From contig NZ_ATXY01000005.1 in assembly GCF_000427405.1 (NCBI RefSeq), positions 124,001 through 188,000 on the forward strand: a DNA stretch of 64,000 nt, written 5' to 3'. The translations under genes and the position numbers were made by a program. The stretch comes from Flectobacillus major DSM 103 (GTDB lineage Bacteria > Bacteroidota > Bacteroidia > Cytophagales > Spirosomataceae). This document shows positions 43,543-54,600 of the stretch, one piece after another (the first letter of the stretch is position 1; each line of letters begins with the position of its first letter). The notes below the pieces were generated by a model, which was given only the letters and a program-made list of their open reading frames with translations, did not search any database and had not been told where the DNA came from.

Positions 43543-46500
43543 ATGAAAAAAAATAATACCATCCGTTACTGGGGGGGTAAAATTATGAAATGGACTATAA
43601 TACATTTATGTATAACTATCGTCTTTACTAATATTTCATTAGCATTTGATGCATCAGCCCAAGAACTACTCGATCGTCGTATTTCTATAGAAACTATTAA
43701 TCAGAATATCAACGTGGTACTCTCAGAAATTGAGAAAAACGTTGATGTAAAATTCTCGTATAGCCCCAACCTTATCAAAGCTTCGAGAAAGGTAACTTTC
43801 ACAGCCACCAACGATAAGCTGTCGACGGTATTGGAGCGGTTGTTGAAGCCTCAAAAAATTAAGTATGAGATTGTTGGACGACAGATAATTCTTAGAAGAG
43901 AACTGTCGGAGGTAATCCCAAACGAAAAAGAAGAAGCGTCAAGCCTCGTCAATATTTTTGAACAAACCCTTACAGGAACAGTAACCGACGAAAGTGGTAT
44001 TCCTTTGCCAGGGGTTACTATTTTGGTAAAAGGTACACAAAAAGGCGTAAACTCAGACAACAACGGGAAGTTTAAAATAACAGTAGCCAACGAAAAGGCA
44101 GTATTGGTATTTTCGTTTGTGGGCTATATTGCCCAAGAAATAGAAGTAGGTACTAAAACCACAATTAATATTTCTTTGAAAGCCGACAACAAAGCCCTTG
44201 AGGAAGTTGTCGTGGTAGGTTATGGTACAAAAAGCCGCAAAGATGTAACAGGTTCTATTGCTTCGATTAGTACACAAGACATTAAAGATATGCCTGTAAC
44301 CAATGTTGCAGAAGGTATGGCTGGAAAAATGCCTGGGGTTTTGATACAACAAACTACAGGTGCTCCGGGCAATAGCCCCTCAATCAAAATTCGGGGGTTT
44401 GGGTCTATTAGTGCTGGCAATGGCCCATTGATTGTGGTTGATGGTCAGCCTCTTAGCTCAGGAGACCTGAATAATGGAAGTGGCCTAAACCTGATGAATC
44501 CCAACGATATAGAAAGTGTTGATGTGCTGAAAGATGCTTCTGCAACGGCTATTTTTGGGTCGAGAGGAGCCAATGGGGTAATGATGATAACCACCAAGCG
44601 AGGCAAAGCTGGTAGAAGTCGTATCAATTTTGACTTTTACACGGGTGTACAGCAAATCAGCAAAAAAATGGATATGCTCAATGCACAGCAGTTTGCCGAA
44701 TTTAGTAAAGATGCTGCCAATAATGCCTATTTAGAGCGAGTAGCGGGTGCTTTGGTAACAGACCCCAACAGTGTTCGTCCTGCTGGTGGCCGTTATCGTT
44801 ATCCAAGAGGCGAATTTGCGGGTATTAATTTTGACAACCCCGCCAGCTTAACTTCATACGATTATCAGAGCCTTATTTTTCGTCAAGCTCCTATTAGTAA
44901 CTATCAGTTATCGGGTTCGGGTGGCTCTGAAAAGGTACAATATATGGTTTCTGGCAACTTCCTTACTCAAGATGGCATTATCAATACATCGGGCTTAAAG
45001 CGTTATACTTTTCGCTCAAATATAGATGCTCAGTTGTCGCCTAAGTTAAAAGTAGGAATGAGTATGAGCCCTTCATTTACAACCGAGCGTCGGGTCAATT
45101 CAGATGGTCACTGGGCCAACAACGGTGTTATTAATGCGGCATTGTCACAAGCTCCTATTATTTCTATTTATCAGGCCGACGGCGTAACCTATAATTCGCA
45201 GGCATCTATTGCAGGAGCTTACGACTGGGCAGGTGTAACCAACCCAGTAGCCAATATTACCGAACTCGACAATACAGCCAATACATTGAGGTTGCTTGGT
45301 AATGCTTATGCCGAGTTGGCTATTTGGAAAAGCCTCAAATACCGTGGAAGTATAGGCGGTGATTTTAACTATTTCCGTCAAAATCAATTTCAAACTTCGG
45401 CTCTTCCACTCAACCAATTGTTGCCACCTAATGCCAATTCGGCCTCGTCGACTACCAGCCAGAATATCAACTGGGTAACAAGCCATACATTGAGCTATAA
45501 CTTTGATATAAACAAAGATCATCATTTTGATGCTTTGGTAGGCTTGGAAGCACAGAAAAATGATTTTGAAAGTAATAGGGTCAATGCCAATAAGTTTCCT
45601 AACGACCTTGTAAGGACACTCAATGCTGGGGTTATTATTGGAGGTAGCTCATTAAAAGAACAATGGTCGTTGGCTTCGTATTTTGGGCGTATTGGGTATA
45701 CTTACAAAGACAAATATCTTTTCAATGGCTCTATTCGTCAGGATGGCTCTTCTCGTTTTGGTGTTAATCAACGCAATGGTATTTTTCCTTCGGCCTCGGT
45801 AGGTTGGCGAATAAGCGAAGAGTCTTTCTTGAAAAATAGTAATGTTATTTCGGATATGAAATTCAAAGCTAGTTACGGATTGGCAGGTAACAACGCTTTT
45901 AATAATTATGGCTCGATTGGCCTATTGAGTAGTGACAACTATGTTTTTGGCAATAACCTTGTTAATGGCTTGGCTACAACCAGTATCGGTAACGATAATT
46001 TGACATGGGAAAAAAGCCGCCAAACCGACATAGGCTTAGAGCTGGGTTTGTTGAAAAGACGTATCTTTTTGACCATAGATTATTACTCTCGTATTACTAC
46101 CGACTTGTTGCTATCGGTGCAAGTACCCACTCTTACGGGTTTTTCTACGGCTAGTCGCAATATCGGTAAAGTTGAAAATAAGGGAATGGAGTTTGGCTTA
46201 GTAACTCGCAATATTACTGGCGAATTTCAGTGGAGTACCGATTTTAATGTGTCGTTCAACCGAAACAAAGTGCTAGCCTTAGGGCCAACAGGCGATGCGA
46301 TTCGCAGTGGGTCGGGTGTTGGCGAAACCAATATTACCGTTATTGGAAAGCCACTTGGTAATTTTTATGGGTTCAAACAGCTCGGTGTATTTAAAGACCA
46401 AGCCGATTTGGATAGCTACCCACACGAAGCAACGGCTCGCCCTGGCGATGTGAAGTTTGAAGATGTGAATGGCGATGGAAAAATCAATGCCGATGACCGT

Positions 46501-47025
46501 ACCATTATTGGTAATAACCAACCCGATTTTATTTATGGTATGACCAATACCTTTTCATTCAAAGGCATCGACATAGGTATTTCGGTACAAGGAATACAAG
46601 GTGGACAAATCCTCAACTTGAGTCGCCGATTTATCGAAAACCTCGAAGGAAGTCAAAATCAGCTTACTACGGTCTTGAACCGCTGGCGTTCGCCTCAAGA
46701 CCCAGGCAATGGTGTTGTACCACGTGCCAACCAACGCACTACGGGTAATAGCAATGCTATTTCGAGCAGATGGGTAGAAAGTGCCAGTTATTTCCGTATC
46801 AGAAATATTACGATAGGATATAACATTCCTAAAAAATTGATTGAACGTGTCAAAATCCAAAGCCTTCGTTTATATGGTGGTGTTCAAAACGCCTTTACTT
46901 CAACCAAATATTTAGGATATAACCCCGAAGTAAGTGGCTACGAAAATGCCCTTACTGGTGGTGTCGATTACGGCTCGTATCCTTTGGCTCGTACCTATAC
47001 GATTGGTTTAAATATTGGTTTTTAA
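43543..47025 (+). CDS. SusC/RagA TonB-dependent receptor with STN signalling domain
   Basis: 1160 residues. Signal peptide (to about 40), STN domain (about 45-118: ISIETINQNINVVLSEIEKNVDVKFSYSPN), regulatory beta-sandwich (about 145-205: GIPLPGVTILVKGTQKGV), plug (LEEVVVVGYGTKSRKDVTGSIAS; IVVDGQPLS; FGSRGANGV), barrel ending YTIGLNIGF. The EF-hand-like segment DVNGDGKINADD near 970 is common in SusC barrels. It imports glycan fragments and, through its STN domain, signals to the FecR/ECF pair encoded upstream. It is directly followed by its SusD partner (22-base gap). Confidence 0.95.
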   Translation: MKKNNTIRYWGGKIMKWTIIHLCITIVFTNISLAFDASAQELLDRRISIETINQNINVVLSEIEKNVDVKFSYSPNLIKASRKVTFTATNDKLSTVLERLLKPQKIKYEIVGRQIILRRELSEVIPNEKEEASSLVNIFEQTLTGTVTDESGIPLPGVTILVKGTQKGVNSDNNGKFKITVANEKAVLVFSFVGYIAQEIEVGTKTTINISLKADNKALEEVVVVGYGTKSRKDVTGSIASISTQDIKDMPVTNVAEGMAGKMPGVLIQQTTGAPGNSPSIKIRGFGSISAGNGPLIVVDGQPLSSGDLNNGSGLNLMNPNDIESVDVLKDASATAIFGSRGANGVMMITTKRGKAGRSRINFDFYTGVQQISKKMDMLNAQQFAEFSKDAANNAYLERVAGALVTDPNSVRPAGGRYRYPRGEFAGINFDNPASLTSYDYQSLIFRQAPISNYQLSGSGGSEKVQYMVSGNFLTQDGIINTSGLKRYTFRSNIDAQLSPKLKVGMSMSPSFTTERRVNSDGHWANNGVINAALSQAPIISIYQADGVTYNSQASIAGAYDWAGVTNPVANITELDNTANTLRLLGNAYAELAIWKSLKYRGSIGGDFNYFRQNQFQTSALPLNQLLPPNANSASSTTSQNINWVTSHTLSYNFDINKDHHFDALVGLEAQKNDFESNRVNANKFPNDLVRTLNAGVIIGGSSLKEQWSLASYFGRIGYTYKDKYLFNGSIRQDGSSRFGVNQRNGIFPSASVGWRISEESFLKNSNVISDMKFKASYGLAGNNAFNNYGSIGLLSSDNYVFGNNLVNGLATTSIGNDNLTWEKSRQTDIGLELGLLKRRIFLTIDYYSRITTDLLLSVQVPTLTGFSTASRNIGKVENKGMEFGLVTRNITGEFQWSTDFNVSFNRNKVLALGPTGDAIRSGSGVGETNITVIGKPLGNFYGFKQLGVFKDQADLDSYPHEATARPGDVKFEDVNGDGKINADDRTIIGNNQPDFIYGMTNTFSFKGIDIGISVQGIQGGQILNLSRRFIENLEGSQNQLTTVLNRWRSPQDPGNGVVPRANQRTTGNSNAISSRWVESASYFRIRNITIGYNIPKKLIERVKIQSLRLYGGVQNAFTSTKYLGYNPEVSGYENALTGGVDYGSYPLARTYTIGLNIGF

Positions 47026-47047
47026 TCAAATATAAAACGGTAAAATA

Positions 47048-48481
47048 ATGAAAATAAGATATATATACCTTAGCTTTCTGATGCTTGGGCTAAGCAGTTG
47101 CAAGGATAGCTTTTTGAGTTTGGCTCCTATTTCATCGGCCAATACTGCTACCTTTTACAAAACAAGTAGCGATATGATTAATGCCCTCAATGCTAGTTAT
47201 GGCTCGTTGCAGTCGGCAGGTCAATATGGCAACTATTATGTAGTATCCGAAATCCCCTCCGACGATACCACTCCTGTGCTTTCGGGTTCTGTAACCGACC
47301 AAGACGAATTTGATAAATTTTATTTGCGTACGACCAATCCCTTTTTGGCTGCTCGCTGGAGCGACGGCTATCGTGGTATTTATCGGACAAATGCTATTTT
47401 GGACAGAATAGGAGCCGTACAAATGGATGAAACCCTCAAAAAACGTATTGTGGGTGAATCCAAGTTTTTGAGGGCTTTGATGTATTTCAATCTTGTGCGG
47501 GTATTTGGCGATGTACCTTTGGTTTTGAAAGAAATCACCGACCCTAACGATGGATACAATTATAGCAGAACAGCCGTAGCTGATGTTTATGCTCAGATTA
47601 TCAAAGATTTACAAGAGGCAGAAACCGACCTTCCAGACCGATATACAGGTGCTGACCTTGGGCGAGCTACCAAAGGGGCTGCCAAATCTTTACTAGGAAA
47701 GGTGTATTTGACTCGTAAGCAATATGCCGAAGCTGCTACCAAACTCAAAGAGGTAATTGATGGTGGTGTTTATGACTTATTGCCCAATTATGCAGATGTA
47801 TTTAAGGTAGCCAACAAAAATCATAAAGAATCCATTTTTGATATTCAATACAAAAAAGGGTCGATTGGTGAGGGTAATGGCTTGCCTAATGCCTATGCTC
47901 CCGAAAATTCGGGCAACTCGGTAGTTTTGTTTGGAGGTGGTGGCAACAACCGCCCAACCGCAGATTTTGTTAATGCTTACGAATCGGGTGATTTACGAAA
48001 AAGTGTTTCTATGTCAACTAGTTATGTAAATGCACAAGGTATAACTGTAGAATATAATTATATTAAAAAGTATTTGGATACTCCAATAACCAGTGGCGAC
48101 TCGGAAGATAATTTCCCCGTTTTGCGTTATGCCGATGTTTTGTTGATGTATGCCGAAGCCCTGAACGAAACAGGAAAACCAATAGATGCTTTGCCGTTTT
48201 TGAATCGGGTTCGTCAGCGAGCAGGCTTGGCTAGTAAAACCACTTTGAGTCAGGCCGAAATGCGTTTAGCTCTTGAACAAGAACGCCGAATAGAGTTGTC
48301 TTTTGAAGGCCATCGCTGGTTTGACCTTGTGCGTACTGGCAGGGCAATTCCTGTACTAACAGCCAAGGCTCAGGCAATCGGTATCAAAACCAACCTTACC
48401 GAAAACAATTTGTTGTTTGCTGTACCTCAAAGCCAAATAGATATTAACCCTTCCAAAATTAAACAGAATGCAGGGTACTAA
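47048..48481 (+). CDS. SusD/RagB-family glycan-binding lipoprotein
   Basis: 477 residues. The lipobox GLSSC at the end of the leader is followed by KDS, consistent with surface export. SusD landmarks are FYKTSSDMINALNASYGSL near 38, ESKFLRALMYFNLVRVFGDVPLV near 138, VLRYADVLLMYAEALNETG near 360, NRVRQRAGL near 390, RRIELSFEGHRWFDLVRTG near 420 and a final QNAGY. It captures ligand for the SusC barrel encoded just upstream. No glycoside hydrolase gene is attached to this locus, so the substrate is open. A strong terminator follows. Confidence 0.93.
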   Translation: MKIRYIYLSFLMLGLSSCKDSFLSLAPISSANTATFYKTSSDMINALNASYGSLQSAGQYGNYYVVSEIPSDDTTPVLSGSVTDQDEFDKFYLRTTNPFLAARWSDGYRGIYRTNAILDRIGAVQMDETLKKRIVGESKFLRALMYFNLVRVFGDVPLVLKEITDPNDGYNYSRTAVADVYAQIIKDLQEAETDLPDRYTGADLGRATKGAAKSLLGKVYLTRKQYAEAATKLKEVIDGGVYDLLPNYADVFKVANKNHKESIFDIQYKKGSIGEGNGLPNAYAPENSGNSVVLFGGGGNNRPTADFVNAYESGDLRKSVSMSTSYVNAQGITVEYNYIKKYLDTPITSGDSEDNFPVLRYADVLLMYAEALNETGKPIDALPFLNRVRQRAGLASKTTLSQAEMRLALEQERRIELSFEGHRWFDLVRTGRAIPVLTAKAQAIGIKTNLTENNLLFAVPQSQIDINPSKIKQNAGY

Positions 48482-48520
48482 ATCTTGGCTATAAGTAAAA
48501 TGTATTTTAAAATTTATCCA

Positions 48521-48558
48521 AAAAGCTTTGAGGGAAACCGCAAAGCTTTTTGTTTTTT
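48521..48558 (+). terminator. intrinsic terminator of susCD locus 2
   Basis: AAAAGCTTTG (48521-48530) pairs perfectly with CAAAGCTTTT (48541-48550), followed by TGTTTTTT. Confidence 0.85.
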
Positions 48559-48695
48559 AATCCTAATACCAATTGTTGCTGAAAGAATATCAACCTTGCG
48601 TATCCTTTCAAACGAAATAAAAACCATTGGTCATGAAAAAATAAAAAAAATACAAAAGGTTTTGGTCTAGCAAATATTAGTTATAACTTTGAATC

Positions 48696-48730
48696 GTTGA
48701 TTATGTCAACTATATACAAAGTCAATAATA
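48696..48730 (+). promoter_or_regulatory. MarR operator, copy upstream of marR
   Basis: GTTGATTATGTCAAC (48696-48710; TTGA-N3/4-TCAA dyad) followed by AAAGTCAATAATA (48718-48730). The whole arrangement recurs at 49178-49211 with one base less between the two parts. Confidence 0.65.
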
Positions 48731-48732
48731 CT

Positions 48733-49161
48733 ATGGAAGCAACACAACGCTCATTTAAGCTTTTATTTGGTAGTGCAATAAGAGCTTTTCTTAAGCAATC
48801 AACAAAAGAGTTTGAAAATCAGGGACTTAAAATATCGCCTGAACAGCATTATATACTTCGAATCTTGACACAAGAAGATTCTATTCAATCTGATTTAGCT
48901 GAAATTCTACAAAAGGATAAGTCGGCAATTATGCGTCATATCGACCAACTCGAAACACTTGGTTATGTAATCAGAGTGAATGATGCTACCGACCGCCGCA
49001 AAAAACACATCGTCATTACCGAATTAGGCACTTCTGTTTTTAATCAAGGAGAAGAAATTATCAATACACTTTCTGAAAAAAATATGGAAGGTATTTCTGA
49101 CGAAGAAATTACTATTTTTCAAAATGTACTTATCAAATTAAAAGAAAATGCAGAAAAGTAA
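48733..49161 (+). CDS. MarR-family transcriptional regulator
   Basis: 142 residues from ATG at 48733. A Met ten codons upstream is in frame, but the DNA there is a duplicated operator also found before the next gene, so it is promoter rather than coding sequence. The winged helix-turn-helix reads QHYILRILTQEDSIQSDLAEILQKDKSAIMRHIDQLETLGYVIRVNDATDRRKKHIVITELG, typical of MarR. It should repress itself and the downstream efflux operon (tolC-like start 69 bases after its stop) and release DNA on binding a toxic ligand. Confidence 0.92.
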   Translation: MEATQRSFKLLFGSAIRAFLKQSTKEFENQGLKISPEQHYILRILTQEDSIQSDLAEILQKDKSAIMRHIDQLETLGYVIRVNDATDRRKKHIVITELGTSVFNQGEEIINTLSEKNMEGISDEEITIFQNVLIKLKENAEK

Positions 49162-49177
49162 TTTTTTTGCCCAAATA

Positions 49178-49211
49178 GTTGACCAAGTCAATTATAATAA
49201 AGTCAATAATA
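49178..49211 (+). promoter_or_regulatory. MarR operator, copy upstream of efflux operon 2
   Basis: GTTGACCAAGTCAAT (49178-49192; TTGAC-CAA-GTCAA dyad) and AAAGTCAATAATA (49199-49211). A further ATCAACTAT (49217-49225) could be a third half-site. It matches the copy before marR. Confidence 0.65.
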
Positions 49212-49230
49212 TTTTTATCAACTATATTTT

Positions 49231-50562
49231 ATGAAAAAGAATAAGATTTTCTTTTATCTGATATTATTCGTTTTGGGCTATGATACACAGGCACAAAAGA
49301 ACATATCTTTAAAAGAATGCGTAGATTTTGCTCTCAAAAATCACCTCAGCAATACGGTTTATGAAAATGAAATCGCTATTGCCCAACAGAAATCAACCGA
49401 AGCTTTGGCGGGTTATTTGCCACAGGTAAGTACCAATGTTACCTTCGACGACAACCTTAAACGTCAGGTTTCTATTATTCCTGCGGGTGCTTTTAGTCCA
49501 ACTGAAATTAAGCTACAGTTTGGTACTCAGTACAATACCAGTGCCATAGCCCAGGTAGACCAAGTGATTTATGACAAGTCTATGTTGGTAGGTATCAAGG
49601 CTGCCGAACCAAATAATCAAGTAGCTATTTTGAAAAAAGAACAAAACCAAGATAACATCATTTACAATACGGTAGCGTCCTATTTTCAAGTATTGGTGTA
49701 TGTCGAGCAGGAGAAGATTACTTTAGAGAACGAAAAAAAATACCGAGAACTACTCGATATTCTCAAATTACGCTTAGAAAAAGGGGTTATCAAAAAAACA
49801 GATTACGACCGTACCAAAGCAAGCTTAAATAATATTGTTTCGCAAAAATCTATTTTGCAAATGAACAAACAAGTGGCACTTAACAAACTCAAATACGCCA
49901 TGGGAATGTCGCTAGACGAGGATATTAATGTTTTGGAAATGCCTAATTACGAAACACTTGCTGTTATTGGCGACGACAACGGTTTTGAACTAAACAACCT
50001 GTTAGACTACAAAATCCAAACCAATAATATGTATCTCCAAGAGTTTGATGTAAAACGCAAACAAGCCGCATTTATGCCTACAGTATCGATGTATGCCCGC
50101 TATGGAGCTTCGAGTTTTGGAAATAGCTTGGGGAGTTCTTTTAACAATTGGTTTGATTTTTCAACCATTGGTTTGAAAGTAAATATTCCGATTTTTAGTG
50201 GTTATCGCAAAAATAGCCAATTAAAACAAGCCGAAATAAGTTTGTTGAATGCCAAAACCAATATCAAATTAAGTGCTGATAATATGAGGTTGGCCTTCAA
50301 AAACTCCAACGCTCAGTTACAAAAATCTCAATCAGATTTAGGAATCAATCGTGAAAACCTCTATTTCGCCAAAGAAGTTTTTGAAAGTAGCAATGTAGAA
50401 TACCAAAAAGGCGTATCTACGCTTTCAGACTTGCTCAATGCCGATTATTCTTACAAAGAAGCACAAAGTAATTATATCACTTCTTTGATAAATGTACTAA
50501 GCTCAAGACTCGAATACGAAAAATCAAAAGGTAACTTAAAAAGCTATATCAACCAATTCTAA
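49231..50562 (+). CDS. TolC-family outer-membrane efflux protein
   Basis: 443 residues with a signal peptide (KIFFYLILFVLGYDTQAQ). Two OEP halves: ISLKECVDFALKNHLSNTVYENEIAIAQQK near 25, and the second from about 255, with LKVNIPIFSGYRKNSQLKQAEI near 320 and the closing coiled coil YKEAQSNYITSLINVLSSRLEYEKSKG. It is the exit duct for the adaptor and RND pump that follow (gap of 11 bases each). The MarR operator lies just upstream. Confidence 0.93.
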   Translation: MKKNKIFFYLILFVLGYDTQAQKNISLKECVDFALKNHLSNTVYENEIAIAQQKSTEALAGYLPQVSTNVTFDDNLKRQVSIIPAGAFSPTEIKLQFGTQYNTSAIAQVDQVIYDKSMLVGIKAAEPNNQVAILKKEQNQDNIIYNTVASYFQVLVYVEQEKITLENEKKYRELLDILKLRLEKGVIKKTDYDRTKASLNNIVSQKSILQMNKQVALNKLKYAMGMSLDEDINVLEMPNYETLAVIGDDNGFELNNLLDYKIQTNNMYLQEFDVKRKQAAFMPTVSMYARYGASSFGNSLGSSFNNWFDFSTIGLKVNIPIFSGYRKNSQLKQAEISLLNAKTNIKLSADNMRLAFKNSNAQLQKSQSDLGINRENLYFAKEVFESSNVEYQKGVSTLSDLLNADYSYKEAQSNYITSLINVLSSRLEYEKSKGNLKSYINQF

Positions 50563-50573
50563 TATTCAGACCC

Positions 50574-51629
50574 ATGAAAAAGTCTTTCATCATAACATTA
50601 TCTGTACTAGCTGTGATAGGAGCTATCGCTTTTACGCTTGCCAAAAATAAAAGTAAAATCGAAGCCAATAAGGTAGTTGTTGATCGCTCGATTATTCCTG
50701 TGGCAGTATCTACCACAAAGGCCGATTTTCAGCCCTACGATGGCAAAGTAAACTTGCCTGCCAATTTGGAATTGACTAACGAAGCTACTATTGCTATTGG
50801 GGTTCAGGGCAAAATCGAAAAGCTTGCTATCGAAGTAGGCTCACGAGTAAGCAAAGGACAAGTAATAGGTCAGTTAGATGCTAAATTGAAAGTTATCAAT
50901 TTGAAAGCCAATGAATTAGCCCTTGAAAAATTGGAAAAAGAGTATCAGCGAAACAGCGATTTGTTCAAAGGAAATGCTGGTACAGAACTAAGCGTAATCA
51001 ATGCTAAATACGACGTTGAAAATACTCGCATTCAAATCGAACAAACTAAACAACAAATTGCCGATGGTAATATCATTGCTCCAATTAGTGGCGTAGTTAC
51101 TTCTCGCAAATTGATGGCAGGTGAATATGTAAGTCCAGGAACGGTTATCGCTACGGTTGTTGACGATATTCATTTGAAAACTGTAGTTTTTGTCAATGAA
51201 AAAGACGTATATCAATTGAAGTTAGGACAAACGGCTACGATTACTTCAGATATTTTTCCCAACAAAAACTTTGTAGGCACAGTGAAATTTATTTCGCCAA
51301 AAGGTGACGAAAACCATAATTATCGTGTGGAATTGCAATTGAATACCAATCAATTAAGAGCTGGTACTTATGTAATGGTGAGTTTTGATTTAGGCCACAA
51401 AGCGAGTGTATTGCAAATTCCAAAATTGGCTTTGGTAGAAGGTACTAAAAATCCTTATGTGTATATCGTAGAAGGCAATGTAGCGAAGATACAAAAAATT
51501 ACGGTTGGTCGTGAAATTGGTGAAAATATTGAAGTAGTTGCTGGTTTACAAGCTGGACAAGAAGTAGTTACGAGCGGACAAATCAATTTGACTAATGGAA
51601 GTAAAATTTCAAAAACTACTAACCAATAA
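50574..51629 (+). CDS. RND efflux periplasmic adaptor
   Basis: 351 residues. An N-terminal uncleaved or signal-anchor helix (SFIITLSVLAVIGAIAFTLA) replaces the lipobox seen in the first operon's adaptor. Lipoyl halves are GVQGKIEKLAIEVGSRVSKGQVIGQLD near 78 and IAPISGVVTSRKLMAGEYVSPG near 160, separated by a shorter alpha-hairpin; beta-barrel and membrane-proximal domains follow. It bridges duct and permease. Middle gene of the MarR-controlled operon. Confidence 0.93.
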   Translation: MKKSFIITLSVLAVIGAIAFTLAKNKSKIEANKVVVDRSIIPVAVSTTKADFQPYDGKVNLPANLELTNEATIAIGVQGKIEKLAIEVGSRVSKGQVIGQLDAKLKVINLKANELALEKLEKEYQRNSDLFKGNAGTELSVINAKYDVENTRIQIEQTKQQIADGNIIAPISGVVTSRKLMAGEYVSPGTVIATVVDDIHLKTVVFVNEKDVYQLKLGQTATITSDIFPNKNFVGTVKFISPKGDENHNYRVELQLNTNQLRAGTYVMVSFDLGHKASVLQIPKLALVEGTKNPYVYIVEGNVAKIQKITVGREIGENIEVVAGLQAGQEVVTSGQINLTNGSKISKTTNQ

Positions 51630-51640
51630 ACCTTAAAAGT

Positions 51641-54600
51641 ATGTCAATTACCGAAATATCCATCAAACGACCATTACTGATTACAGTAATTTTCGTAACG
51701 CTTATTTTGTTTGGTTTTGTAAGTTATAAACAGCTCAATTATAACCTATTACCCAAATTTGAAGCCAATGTAATCATTGTTCAAACGACGTATCGTGGTG
51801 CTTCGTCCGACGAAATTCAGAACGTGATTACCAAACCAATCGAAGAAGCCGTTTCGGCCATCGAAGGAATTGATAAAATTGCTTCTTCCTCATCTGAAGG
51901 TCTTTCTTTGATTACCGTTCAGTTGAAATCGGGCATTAATACCCTTGATGCCCAAAGAGATGCAGAGCGGAAAATCAACCAAATTAAATCTACTTTGCCC
52001 GACGATGCCGACGACCCTGTGGTAAACCGATTCAATACCGACGAAATTCCAGTATTAAGAATCAGTGCTTCGGCAAATATGTCTGAACCTGAATTGTATG
52101 ATTTAATCGACCAAAAAATCAAACCTATTTTATCAAACGTTGCAGGCGTTGGTACTGTTCGTTTGATTGGTGGCAACGAGCGTGAAATTCAAGTAAACCT
52201 AGATAACGACAAGCTTCAAGCTTATAATATTTCTTCGGCACAAGTCAACCAAATGATTGCCAATAGCAATAGTTCGTATCCTGCTGGTAGTGTATTGAGT
52301 AATAGCAATCGTACTTCTATCCGTTTGGATGCCAAATTGGTAAAAGTAGAAGAATTAAGAAACTTGATTATTCGTCAGAATGCCGATGGAAGTAGAGTTT
52401 TGTTGAGAGACCTTGCCGTAATTACAGACGGACAAACCGAAACCAAAACCCTGAACCGTAACAACGGAAAAGCAGGTATCGGTATCGAAATCGTAAAACA
52501 AGCCGATGCCAATGCCGTAAATGTAAGTAAATCTGTAAAGGAAAAGCTGAAGGAAATTCAAGCGAATTATGCTTCAAAAAAATTCTCTTATGACATTGCC
52601 GCCGACCAATCTATTTATACGTTGGCTTCTGCCGATGCCGTAATGCACGATTTGTTCTTGGCGATTATCATTGTAGGGGCGGTAATGTTGTTTTTCTTAC
52701 ATAGTTTCAGAAGTTCTTTGTTTGTGTTGGTTGCTATTCCTTCGGCAATGATTCCGACTTTTATTTTGATGTACATCTTTGGCTTTTCGCTCAACTTGAT
52801 GACCTTGATGGGACTTTCTTTAGTCGTTGGTATCTTGGTGGATGACAGTATTGTGGTATTAGAAAATATCTATCGTTACCTCGAAATGGGCAGAAATAAA
52901 GTAGATGCAGCCCTTGAAGGACGACAAGAAATTGGTTTCACCGCCATTGCCATTACTTTGGTGGACGTTGTGGTATTTTTACCGCTTTCGATGAGTGGCG
53001 GTTTGATTGGAAATATCTTGCGTGAGTTTTCATTGGTAGTAGTATTTTCTACTTTGATGAGTTTGTTTGTGTCGTTTACGCTTACGCCATTGTTGGCTTC
53101 AAGATGGGGAAAAGTTGAAATCTTGAGTGAATCAACACTTTGGGGAAAAATCAACTTAGGTTTTGAAAGATTTTTGGATGCCGTAAAAGAAGAGTACGGA
53201 AAACTCCTTACTTGGTCGTTAGGTCATAAAAGATGGGTATTGATTGCTATTATCGTTATGTTTATTGGTTCGGTTTCGTTGTTGGCAACGGGTTTTATTG
53301 GTTCATCTTTTGCAGGTTCGGGCGACCGTGGCGAGTTTGCTATTCAACTTGAAATGGCACCTCAAACCCCTTTGGCACAAACCAACTTGCTGACCAAACA
53401 AGTAGAACAACTACTTTTACAAAAGCCAGAAGTAACAAAAGTATTTGCTAACGTTGGTACGCAAACGGGTGCGGTGGGTACGGGAAGCTCTAATTCAAAC
53501 ATTTCTGAAATATCAGTTACTTTGGTTGAAAAAGAACACAGAACGGTTTCTACCGATGCTTTTAGTACAGCGATTCGTGATGAGATTAATAAAATTCCTG
53601 GTTTGAAAGTCGTAATTCGCCCCGTAAGTCTTACAGGCGGTAGCGAAGCACCGATTCAAATTGCCATAAAAGGCGTAGATATGGCTGTGATTCAGGATGT
53701 GGCTAATCAAATCAAAGCTATTGTTCGTAAAACACCGGGAACTGATTACGTAGAATTTAGTACCAAAAGCTTAAAAACTGAAATTGCCATTCAGCTCGAC
53801 CGTGACAAAATTGCCAATGCAGGACTAAGTATTCCAGAAGTGGGCGGGGCGATTCAGTTGGCATTTAGAGGAAACGACCAGTCGAAATTTAAACAAGCAG
53901 GGGAGGAATATCCGATTAATATTTCTTTAGAAAAGTCTGATAAACGTTCTATCGAAAATGTACGTGAACTTACGCTTCGCAATAGCAGAAATGCTATTAT
54001 AAAATTGAAAGACGTAGCCACTGTTTCTGAAATTGTAGGACAATCAGTATTGGAACGCTCTGACCGAATGAATTCTATCAAAGTAACGGCTTCGTCGGTT
54101 GGTCGCCCAACGGGAACGATTGTGGCGGATATTCAAAAACAAATTGCCAAAATCAAAATTCCAGATGGTGTAGTGATTGATTATCAAGGAGAAGCACAAC
54201 GCCAAAAAGATGCTTTTGGTAGCTTAGGTTTGGCCATGTTGCTGGGAATTTTGTTGGTATACTTAATCATGGTTGCTCTTTACGAAAGCGTAGTCTATCC
54301 ATTTGTCGTACTTTTCTCAATACCTGTGGCATTGATTGGAGCATTATTAGCCTTGGCTTTAACGATGGAATCACTCACGATTTTTGCCATTGTTGGTCTG
54401 ATTATGCTCTTGGGTTTAGTAGCCAAAAACGGTATTTTGATTGTTGATTTTACTAATCATCTCAAAGAAAAAGGTTTATCAGTAAAAGAAGCCTTGATCG
54501 AAGCAGGCAAAGAACGTTTACGTCCGATTTTGATGACGACCATCGCCATGATTACAGGTATGTTGCCGATTGCTTTAGCCTCAGGTTCGGGAGCAGAAGT

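Noticed and set aside
48485-48670. 61-codon frame after susD (locus 2)
   Set aside because: It runs straight through a perfect intrinsic terminator (48521-48558) and has no family resemblance.
48703-48732. Upstream Met for MarR
   Set aside because: The codons coincide with a duplicated operator that also occurs before the next gene, so this is promoter DNA.
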